Assembly (NCBI GenBank): GCA_900549845.1
Contig: URPT01000112.1
Coordinates: 1-5,476, forward strand
DNA from: an uncultured Veillonella sp.
GTDB taxonomy: Bacteria > Bacillota > Negativicutes > Veillonellales > Veillonellaceae
Length of the DNA: 5,476 nucleotides
Direction: 5' to 3'
In this document: positions 1 through 4,905 of the stretch, in pieces
How the letters are laid out: each line of letters begins with the position of its first letter
How positions within the stretch are numbered: the first letter of the stretch is position 1
Made by a program: the position numbers and the translations under genes
Notes under the pieces: generated by a model
Database searches by the model: none
What the model was told of the DNA's origin: nothing
The model's input: only the letters and a program-made list of their open reading frames with translations

Positions 1-472
1 TGATAAAGATGCCTTGCGCGATGGTGAGATTGAGTCTATATACAGGGTGGAACGAGATTTGCCTTATTGTGTTATGACACCTCACTTAGGTGAGTTTAGT
101 AGGCTCATTGATTTACCTATAAAATGGATTGAACGTCACTATATTACATTGGCACGAGCATTTGCTAAGGCTCATCAGGTAGTACTTGTTCTAAAAGGAA
201 TTCCTTCTGTTGTAGCACTACCTGATGGTACGGTATATGTTAATACTATCGGAAATGCTGGTATGGGAACTGGCGGTATGGGGGATGTATTAACCGGAGT
301 CATTGCAGGCTTTATCAGCCAAGGGTATTCCTTACAGGATAGTGCCATTTTAGGGGTCTATGTACATAGCCGCAGTGCAGATATACTAAGTGATACGAAA
401 ACTTGGGGATATACACCTAGTGATGTAAGTACTTCTATAGGCTGTGTCATTAGTGAATTATTGGGAGAATAA
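1..472 (+). CDS. nnrD: ADP-dependent (S)-NAD(P)H-hydrate dehydratase, C-terminal part (partial at left edge)
   Basis: The reading frame is open from the left edge (first full codon at position 2) to a TAA at 470-472, giving 156 residues. It matches the C-terminal half of the ribokinase-like NnrD/YjeF-C domain. That enzyme uses ADP (ATP in eukaryotes) to dehydrate the S form of hydrated NADH or NADPH, repairing damaged cofactor in the cytoplasm. Visible signatures, in fragment numbering, are DKDAL at 1-5, TPHLGEFSRL at 26-35 (family form TPHPGE), VLKG at 63-66, and N-T-I-G-N at 81-85 followed by GMGTGGMGDVLTG at 87-99, whose Asp95 is the expected catalytic base. The TTG at 14 is an internal Leu codon, not a start, because homology continues upstream of it. 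Whether the gene also encodes the N-terminal epimerase (bifunctional nnr) cannot be seen. The next gene starts two bases after the stop, so the two are probably co-transcribed. Confidence 0.93.
   Translation, partial: DKDALRDGEIESIYRVERDLPYCVMTPHLGEFSRLIDLPIKWIERHYITLARAFAKAHQVVLVLKGIPSVVALPDGTVYVNTIGNAGMGTGGMGDVLTGVIAGFISQGYSLQDSAILGVYVHSRSADILSDTKTWGYTPSDVSTSIGCVISELLGE
463..469 (+). promoter_or_regulatory. Ribosome binding site of the MBL lipoprotein gene
   Basis: GGGAGAA lies in the last codons of the nnr gene and ends 5 bases before the ATG at 475. It supports that start and suggests the two genes are translated from one message. Confidence 0.7.
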
Positions 473-474
473 GA

Positions 475-1419
475 ATGACAAATAAAATACAGCGATTTAT
501 AGCCTTTTTATTAGTGCTATTTATTCCAATCTTTGCCATTGCAGGATGCACGAATAAAGATGTGGCCAATGCAGCATCTCAGACTAGTTCTAGTACAAAT
601 GAAGGCTATTCCATTGATACGAAACAAACAACTCCTGAAGGTCATCTAGATGTATATATGCTAGATATTGGTCAAGGGGATGCCATATTGCTCAAGGTTG
701 GCGATGAATATAGTATGATCGATACTGGTGACATAGAGCATCGTGAGAACATTGTGGCACAGTTAAAGTCTATGGGGGTTACAAAGCTAAAAAATGTAAT
801 TATCACACATCCTCATGCTGACCACATGGGTGGTTTCTATGCCATTGCAAAAGCCATGCCTATTGAACATGTGTATGATGATGGCATTTCTGTTGATAAT
901 AATATGTATAAAACCTATGAAAAATGGATTGATAAAAATAAAATCCAACGATCCACATTGCGTAGTGGTGATGTAGTAGATTTTGGTCATGGCGCCGTAT
1001 TTGTGGTGTATGCGCCTTGGACGGAGGTCTTAACTGATAAAAAAGGTGAACCAGATCTCAATAATAACTCTATTGTAGGTAAATTAATTTTTGGTAAATT
1101 CTCTATGCTCTTTACTGGTGATGCAGAATTACAAGAAGAGAAAAAACTCATAAAAGAGCAGAACTCTAGACTGTTTGCTCGTGTTCTTAAGGTAGGACAT
1201 CACGGTTCTCGTACAAGTAGCTCTGAAGATTTTTTGAAATCTATTAAACCAGAAAGTGCATTAATTTCAAATGGCATGTATAATAGTTATGGTCATCCTC
1301 ACGATATAACATTGCGTCGTTTGCAGGAGAATAATATTGCCATTTACCGTACAGATACGATGGGACGTATTCACATTAGTACGGATGGGAATGAATGGCA
1401 AATTACAACTGAACGTTAG
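475..1419 (+). CDS. ComEC/Rec2-type metallo-beta-lactamase-fold lipoprotein
   Basis: This 314-residue protein resembles the soluble C-terminal metallo-beta-lactamase (MBL) domain of the DNA-uptake protein ComEC, but has no competence-channel segments. Residues 5-24 form a hydrophobic signal peptide ending in the lipobox I-A-G-C, so Cys25 should be lipidated and the enzyme anchored outside the cytoplasmic membrane. A Ser/Thr/Asn-rich linker (about 28-55) follows. The MBL domain shows LDIGQGDA (63-70, the ComEC signature), THPHADHMGG (111-120, giving ligands His112, His114, Asp116 and His117), FTGDAE (213-218, Asp216), GHHGS (241-245) and YGHP (272-275). All expected metal-site motifs are present, so it is probably an active hydrolase. 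ComEC MBL domains are thought to degrade one DNA strand, so a surface nuclease or phosphodiesterase is plausible, but the substrate cannot be read from sequence. It follows nnr by two bases. Residue +2 of the mature protein is Thr rather than Asp; in a diderm this would not obviously retain it in the inner membrane. Confidence 0.9.
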   Translation: MTNKIQRFIAFLLVLFIPIFAIAGCTNKDVANAASQTSSSTNEGYSIDTKQTTPEGHLDVYMLDIGQGDAILLKVGDEYSMIDTGDIEHRENIVAQLKSMGVTKLKNVIITHPHADHMGGFYAIAKAMPIEHVYDDGISVDNNMYKTYEKWIDKNKIQRSTLRSGDVVDFGHGAVFVVYAPWTEVLTDKKGEPDLNNNSIVGKLIFGKFSMLFTGDAELQEEKKLIKEQNSRLFARVLKVGHHGSRTSSSEDFLKSIKPESALISNGMYNSYGHPHDITLRRLQENNIAIYRTDTMGRIHISTDGNEWQITTER

Positions 1420-1433
1420 TATCGATTGTATAG

Positions 1434-1470
1434 CACAAAAAATAATTTTAAGCAACTGATTTTTGTGTTT
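1434..1470 (+). terminator. Possible weak terminator after the MBL lipoprotein gene
   Basis: CACAAAAA (1434-1441) pairs with TTTTTGTG (1460-1467), leaving an 18-base loop and followed by TTT. The stem is only 8 pairs, almost all A-T, and the T-run is part of the stem. It sits 14 bases after the stop of the MBL gene, where a terminator would be expected, but it is weak and could be chance in AT-rich DNA. Confidence 0.25.
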
Positions 1471-1536
1471 ACTGTATAAAGACTTTATATAGTAATATGT
1501 ATAATCGGCATACTAATCTTCATGTTTGTATGAAAT

Positions 1537-1574
1537 AATCTATCTATAATCTAACATTAGTTTATGGATAGATT
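1537..1574 (+). other. Hairpin 1 in the leader of the amidase gene
   Basis: Bases 1537-1553 pair with 1558-1574 across the 4-base loop ACAT. The 17-position stem has one T-T mismatch and one G-T wobble. No T-run follows, so it is not a standard intrinsic terminator. It lies about 90 bases upstream of the amidase start. A TATAAT at 1545-1550 sits inside the left arm but has no good -35 partner at proper spacing. Its role is unknown; a structured 5' leader or a small intergenic repeat are both possible. Confidence 0.5.
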
Positions 1575-1578
1575 GGAA

Positions 1579-1617
1579 CGATGAGACTTTGATTCACAAA
1601 GATATCATCGACTCATC
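1579..1617 (+). other. Hairpin 2 in the leader of the amidase gene, with two alternative outer stems
   Basis: An inner stem CTTTG (1587-1591) pairs with CAAAG (1597-1601) over the loop ATTCA. The outer left arm can pair in two exclusive ways: CGATGA (1579-1584) with TCATCG (1605-1610), or GATGAG (1580-1585) with CTCATC (1612-1617). The choice exists because TCATC occurs twice on the right. It begins 5 bases after hairpin 1 ends and stops 35 bases before the ribosome binding site. I recognise no known riboswitch or T-box consensus in it. Confidence 0.45.
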
Positions 1618-1652
1618 TCTATGGTTTGGACACTACGTATGTCAGTTAGATT

Positions 1653-1656
1653 GGAG
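1653..1656 (+). promoter_or_regulatory. Ribosome binding site that decides the amidase start
   Basis: GGAG at 1653-1656 lies 8 bases before the TTG at 1665. It overlaps the other in-frame candidate, GTG at 1656, so it cannot serve that codon, and nothing resembling a ribosome binding site precedes the GTG. This favours TTG 1665 as the true start. Confidence 0.6.
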
Positions 1657-1664
1657 TGAATGTA

Positions 1665-2762
1665 TTGCGTAAACTATTTTTTATGTGCCTTGCTGTCTTG
1701 ATGGCTTTACCTCTATTCTTGACTCAAGCAAAGGCAGCTAATCTTGAAGATGCTCGATGGGTGACACGAACTGATGCACCTGTACCATATGTTCGTATGG
1801 TAATGGATCTATCAACACCTGTAAAAGCATCTGCATCGATTAGCAAAGATGGGAAAACGACGACTGTTACCTTAAAGAACACAAAGCTAAAAACTGCTAA
1901 AGTGAATATTAATATGGACTCTAGCATAGCTAGTTCTGCTAGACTTACAGAGGATGGCAGAGACGTGAAGGTAACAATCAAGACACCTTCATCTATCGAT
2001 ACGAGTGATGTAAAGGTATTTTCCTTGAAAAAAGATACGGTTAATAAGAAACCGTATCGCATCGTTGTAGATGTACAGAAAAAAGGTGTGGCACCTAAAC
2101 CTGCTTACTATGGCAAACGTCCATCTCCTTCTGCACATCCTGCGAAAAATATGCCGACAGGATCTGGTAACTATTCTATTAGCGGTGGTTTATCTGGCAA
2201 GACAATTACTATTGACCCAGGTCATGGTGGTAGTGACTCTGGTGCCGTTGGACCACATGGTGTACAAGAGAAAAATATTACACTACCGATTTCTATGTAC
2301 TTGAAAAAAGCCTTAGAAAATCGTGGCGCTAAAGTGCTTATGACTCGTACTACAGATGTAGACGTATACGGTCCTAATGCAAGTGGTGTTGATGAATTAG
2401 GCGCTCGTGTTAATGTAGCGAACCGTAGCAATTCTGATGCGCTCATCAGTGTGCATATTAACGCATTTAACAACCCAAGTGTTGGTGGTATTGCAACATA
2501 CTACTATTCTAAAACAGGTAATGATGCTCGTTTAGCTCAAAAGGTACAATCTCAAATTGCTAGTGAACCAGGATTCAATGGTGACCGTGGCATTCAAGAA
2601 GGCAATTTGTATGTATTAAGACATACTAATATGCCTGCCATTCTTGTAGAGCTTGGATTTATTTCTAACCCTAATGAGGAACGTGCCTTGCAATCTCCTC
2701 AAACACAAGAAGACTTTGCTAATCGCATTGCCAATGGTGTTGCTAGTTACTTTGGAGGTTAA
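1665..2762 (+). CDS. Secreted N-acetylmuramoyl-L-alanine amidase (AMIN + Amidase_3)
   Basis: The product cleaves the bond between N-acetylmuramic acid and L-Ala of the stem peptide in peptidoglycan, in AmiA/B/C-type cell separation and wall turnover. From TTG 1665 it is 365 residues. A basic N-terminus and hydrophobic stretch form a signal peptide with likely cleavage after AKA (22-24), with no lipobox. Residues about 30-137 fit the beta-strand-rich AMIN domain that targets such enzymes to the septal wall. A Pro/Ser/Gly-rich linker (about 138-177) leads to Amidase_3 (about 178-363). Zinc-site and catalytic residues are all present: His187 in DPGHGG, Glu202 in QEKN, His264 in SVHIN and Glu329 in VELGF. 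The enzyme therefore looks active. The ORF can be extended three codons to a GTG at 1656, but the ribosome binding site favours 1665. The next gene begins 3 bases after the stop. E. coli AmiB and AmiC have the same domain order, but a specific ami symbol is not justified. Confidence 0.95.
   Translation: MRKLFFMCLAVLMALPLFLTQAKAANLEDARWVTRTDAPVPYVRMVMDLSTPVKASASISKDGKTTTVTLKNTKLKTAKVNINMDSSIASSARLTEDGRDVKVTIKTPSSIDTSDVKVFSLKKDTVNKKPYRIVVDVQKKGVAPKPAYYGKRPSPSAHPAKNMPTGSGNYSISGGLSGKTITIDPGHGGSDSGAVGPHGVQEKNITLPISMYLKKALENRGAKVLMTRTTDVDVYGPNASGVDELGARVNVANRSNSDALISVHINAFNNPSVGGIATYYYSKTGNDARLAQKVQSQIASEPGFNGDRGIQEGNLYVLRHTNMPAILVELGFISNPNEERALQSPQTQEDFANRIANGVASYFGG
2028..2058 (-). terminator. 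Terminator-like hairpin read on the - strand, inside the amidase gene
   Basis: GATACGGTT (2034-2042) pairs perfectly with AACCGTATC (2050-2058) over a 7-base loop, and six A's at 2028-2033 flank the left side. Read on the - strand this is a 9-pair stem followed by TTTTTT, the form of an intrinsic terminator. It lies in the end of the AMIN-coding part. No convincing - strand gene precedes it, so it may limit antisense transcription or be accidental. Confidence 0.3.
2754..2758 (+). promoter_or_regulatory. Ribosome binding site of the GerMN lipoprotein gene
   Basis: GGAGG at 2754-2758 is formed by the final Gly-Gly codons of the amidase gene and lies 7 bases before the ATG at 2766. Ribosomes ending the amidase cover this site, which suggests coupled translation of the pair. 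Confidence 0.75.
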
Positions 2763-2765
2763 TCG

Positions 2766-3326
2766 ATGAAATTACGTAAACAAGTTCTGTCGATCCTCTG
2801 TGTAGGCTTGCTTGCATTTGTAGCAGGTTGTACACCTAATCAAGCTCCTACAACAGGTAAAAGTGAACCTGTGCAAGAGACGAAAGTCAATAAGGATGCA
2901 GAAACAACAAAATTATCTCAAGAAAAGGTTAAGATGGCCTTCTTTGTTCCAACAGAGGATGGCTCAGGGGTAAAACAATCAACCGTTGAGATGGAGGCGG
3001 ACAAAGTAACGCCTAAAGCCGCTCTTCTTGCGATGTTAAAAGCTGATAGAGCACAAAAATATCCAGTATTCTCTAAGGATATTGAAATCACATCCGTTAC
3101 TGTAAAGGACGGCATTGCTTCTGTAGAGGTTAATGACGCTTTCGTAAAAGGTAATGGTGGGGACTTAACTGTTAAATTACAAATGGCTGCCATTGTAAAT
3201 ACATTGACATCCTTTGATAATATTAATGGTGTTCTCTTCGTTAATAATGGTAAAAAGGTTCCTACTGTAGGTTCCTTTGATACGAAAAATCCTGTTAAAC
3301 GGATGACAAACCTAATTAAAAAATAA
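2766..3326 (+). CDS. GerMN-domain lipoprotein
   Basis: This 186-residue protein has a signal peptide with lipobox V-A-G-C, so Cys22 is the predicted lipidated residue. A low-complexity linker rich in Thr, Glu and Lys spans about 23-54. The rest (about 55-165) fits the GerMN (sporulation and germination) domain: a start like MAFFVPTEDG, a TPKAALLAML helix at 82-91, VKDGIASVEVND at 113-124, and AAIVNTLTSF at 141-150 followed by NGVLFVNNGK. GerMN proteins are extracytoplasmic and non-enzymatic as far as known; in spore formers GerM helps assemble wall-spanning complexes and affects germination and cortex. The domain also occurs in bacteria that do not sporulate. Here the gene starts 3 bases after the amidase stop with its ribosome binding site inside the amidase, so a partner or regulator role with that enzyme is a reasonable inference, not shown. 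A strong terminator follows. Confidence 0.88.
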   Translation: MKLRKQVLSILCVGLLAFVAGCTPNQAPTTGKSEPVQETKVNKDAETTKLSQEKVKMAFFVPTEDGSGVKQSTVEMEADKVTPKAALLAMLKADRAQKYPVFSKDIEITSVTVKDGIASVEVNDAFVKGNGGDLTVKLQMAAIVNTLTSFDNINGVLFVNNGKKVPTVGSFDTKNPVKRMTNLIKK

Positions 3327-3343
3327 TTATATTAGGCTCATTG

Positions 3344-3387
3344 ATAGCAGATAGTTGATATATCAACTATCTGCTATTTTTGTTGTC
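3344..3387 (+). terminator. Strong intrinsic terminator after the amidase-GerMN pair
   Basis: Bases 3344-3377 are a perfect 34-base palindrome (left half starts ATAGCAGATAG, right half ends CTATCTGCTAT). It folds into a stem of about 15 pairs with a 4-base loop TATA at 3359-3362, and is followed by a T-rich tail (TTTTTGTTGTC). The T-run is only on the right, so it acts on + strand transcripts. It lies 17 bases after the stop of the GerMN gene and ends that operon. Confidence 0.92.
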
Positions 3388-3410
3388 TTTTATATATGTT
3401 ACAATACAAT
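3383..3410 (+). promoter_or_regulatory. Candidate promoter of the thiL-tsaE-tsaB unit
   Basis: TTGTCT (3383-3388) is separated by 16 bases from TACAAT (3405-3410). A second TACAAT at 3400-3405 is preceded by TG plus one base, an extended -10 form. Both place the transcript start between about 3412 and 3418, after the terminator and before the ATG at 3441. The elements are imperfect matches to the main sigma-factor consensus; the position between terminator and gene is the main support. Confidence 0.5.
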
Positions 3411-3430
3411 ATGTATACTAATCGGAAGCC

Positions 3431-3436
3431 AGGTGA
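3431..3436 (+). promoter_or_regulatory. Ribosome binding site that decides the thiL start
   Basis: AGGTGA lies 4 bases before the ATG at 3441. The ORF is open back to an ATG at 3396, but that codon sits within the candidate promoter and has no ribosome binding site, only the terminator tail upstream. Family alignment also begins near the 3441 Met. Confidence 0.7.
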
Positions 3437-3440
3437 TGAG

Positions 3441-4421
3441 ATGCAATTAAAAGATGTAGGGGAATTTAATTTCATACGCCACATTCAAAATGATACGATA
3501 CATGATTCGAGCACTGTAATTACAGGGATTGGTGATGATTGTGCAGTGTATCGTGCTACAGATGAAACAGATCAATTAATTAGTACAGATACGATGGTGG
3601 AAGGTATTCATTTTAGCTTTCGCTATATGAAGCCTTATGATGTAGGCTATCGTCTCATGACAGCTAATTTAAGTGATATTGCTGCTATGGGGGGGACCCC
3701 TCGACAAATAGTTTTATCTGTGGCGGTACCTGAATATGTTGATACAGCTATTTTAGATGAAATTTATAGAGGTATTAAAGATCAATGTGCTAGATATCAT
3801 CTCAATATACTTGGTGGAGATACGGTGCGTACGGAAGGACCTATGGTGTGGACTGTTACCATCATAGGAGAGGTTCCTACTGGCAATGCTATTATGCGTA
3901 GTGGTGCGCAAGTTGGCGATATTGTGGGCATTACAAATTATGTAGGTTATGCTGCCACAGGTTTAGGTGCATTATCCTATAATTTAGATGGTTATACTAT
4001 GACGAAGGTTGGTCATCAACGACCAGATCCACAAATTGAATTAGGCCAACAATTGAGACAACTGGGAGTTCATAGTATGAATGATATTAGTGATGGTCTC
4101 GGTAGTGAATTAAATGAAATTGCATCGGCTAGTAACGTATCTATTGTTATAGAGGAAAAAGCTATTCCACTTCATGAAGAAACTTATGAATTAGCTAAGT
4201 ATTTACAGACTAATCCAGTGGATTATGCATTATATGGTGGTGAGGATTTTCAATTAGTATTTACGGCTCCTAAAGCATCGATTCCTAAATTAGAGAATTT
4301 ATCTGGCATTACTATAATCGGTGAAGTTATATCTGGTCCATGTCTTGTTCAGATGGTAACACCGGATAAAACGATTAAGACCATAGAAGCGAAAGGATAT
4401 AATCATTTTCATGAATCATAA
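3441..4421 (+). CDS. thiL: Thiamine-monophosphate kinase
   Basis: ThiL uses ATP to phosphorylate thiamine monophosphate to thiamine diphosphate, the last step of cofactor synthesis, in the cytoplasm. From ATG 3441 the protein is 326 residues, the usual length. It belongs to the PurM/SelD-like ATP-binding fold, and family motifs appear in order: GEFNFI near the N-terminus, GIGDDCAV (29-36, with metal- and nucleotide-binding acidic residues), STDTMVEGIHF (48-58), NLSDIAAMGGTPR (76-88), GGDT (125-128), SGAQVGDIVGIT (154-165), MNDISDGL (213-220) and YGGEDFQLVFT (265-275). No key motif is missing. It is the first gene of a unit with tsaE and tsaB, with its own promoter candidate after the upstream terminator. 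Codons for Gly84-Gly85 lie in a run of seven G's at 3689-3695. No thiamine (TPP) riboswitch is seen in the short leader. Confidence 0.97.
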   Translation: MQLKDVGEFNFIRHIQNDTIHDSSTVITGIGDDCAVYRATDETDQLISTDTMVEGIHFSFRYMKPYDVGYRLMTANLSDIAAMGGTPRQIVLSVAVPEYVDTAILDEIYRGIKDQCARYHLNILGGDTVRTEGPMVWTVTIIGEVPTGNAIMRSGAQVGDIVGITNYVGYAATGLGALSYNLDGYTMTKVGHQRPDPQIELGQQLRQLGVHSMNDISDGLGSELNEIASASNVSIVIEEKAIPLHEETYELAKYLQTNPVDYALYGGEDFQLVFTAPKASIPKLENLSGITIIGEVISGPCLVQMVTPDKTIKTIEAKGYNHFHES

Positions 4422-4905
4422 GGCACATGTTCAATTAGAAACTCATACAGTAGAAGATACACAACAATTTGGACAGACACTAGGTAAATGGGTACAACAG
4501 AATGGAGAGCCTTTATGTATTGCCTTAATTGGTGATTTGGGGACCGGAAAAACACATCTATCCCAAGGCATTGCGAAAGGCTTTGGCGTTACAGAGGAGA
4601 TTACAAGCCCTACCTTTGCAATCATGAATACTTATGATGTGGATAGAACACATTTATATCATTTTGATGTATATCGTTTGGATGATATAAGCGAGCTTGA
4701 AAATATTGGCTTCTACGAATATACAGAGGATTGCGTATCCATTGTGGAATGGGCCGATAAATTCCCAGATGAATTACCAGATGAAACATTAAGGATTTAT
4801 TTGACGCGCATTGATGATACAAGCCGATCTATCACATTAGGTAGTGATTACCTTTCAGAGGATGATTTGGTAGAAATAGGAGGTCCATATGTGGTTAGGA
4901 ATTGA
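4411..4905 (+). CDS. tsaE: tRNA threonylcarbamoyladenosine biosynthesis ATPase TsaE
   Basis: TsaE is the small P-loop ATPase that works with TsaB and TsaD in transferring the threonylcarbamoyl group to A37 of tRNAs reading ANN codons (t6A). The 164 residues cover the normal family length. Walker A is GDLGTGKT at 41-48, followed by SPTFAIMNTY (66-75, switch region), YHFDVYRL (83-90) and IVEWADKFPDELP (111-123); these are the standard landmarks. The start ATG overlaps the end of thiL by 11 bases. The nearest ribosome-binding-like sequence, AAAGGA at 4392-4397, is 13 bases away, longer than usual, so translation may depend on ribosomes finishing thiL. The next gene overlaps the end by 17 bases. 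The C-terminus beyond about 140 is variable and acidic. Confidence 0.97.
   Translation: MNHKAHVQLETHTVEDTQQFGQTLGKWVQQNGEPLCIALIGDLGTGKTHLSQGIAKGFGVTEEITSPTFAIMNTYDVDRTHLYHFDVYRLDDISELENIGFYEYTEDCVSIVEWADKFPDELPDETLRIYLTRIDDTSRSITLGSDYLSEDDLVEIGGPYVVRN
4878..4883 (+). promoter_or_regulatory. Ribosome binding site of tsaB
   Basis: AGGAGG, a full consensus site inside the tsaE coding sequence, lies 5 bases before the ATG at 4889. It fixes the tsaB start within the tsaE frame. Confidence 0.85.

Noticed and set aside
1500..1505. TATAAT as a -10 element for the amidase gene (also TATAAT at 1545-1550)
   Set aside because: Neither has a recognisable -35 at 16-18 bases upstream, and TATAAT-like strings are frequent in this AT-rich spacer; a promoter must exist nearby but I cannot place it.
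1629..1643. Short imperfect palindrome GACA...TGTC around TACGTA as an operator
   Set aside because: Only 4 pairs in the arms, with no second copy in the window and no known regulator consensus.
1621..1659. Twelve-codon ORF ending over the amidase start, a possible leader peptide
   Set aside because: No ribosome binding site precedes the ATG, and there is no run of regulatory codons or coupled terminator; an ORF this short is expected by chance.
1920..1943. Inverted repeat TCTAGCA/TGCTAGA in the amidase gene
   Set aside because: A 7-pair stem with a 10-base loop and no T-run; it is explained by Ser/Ala codon use in the AMIN-coding part.
1724..2062. 112-codon ORF on the - strand within the amidase gene
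   Set aside because: It is antisense to a strongly supported gene, has no recognisable protein motif and reads as a shadow of the AMIN-coding frame. The other - strand ORFs, and the + strand ORF at 2071-2304, were rejected for the same reason.
3396..3440. Extension of thiL by 15 codons to the upstream ATG
   Set aside because: This ATG lies in the candidate promoter just after the terminator, has no ribosome binding site, and the added residues match nothing in the family; AGGTGA before 3441 marks the start.
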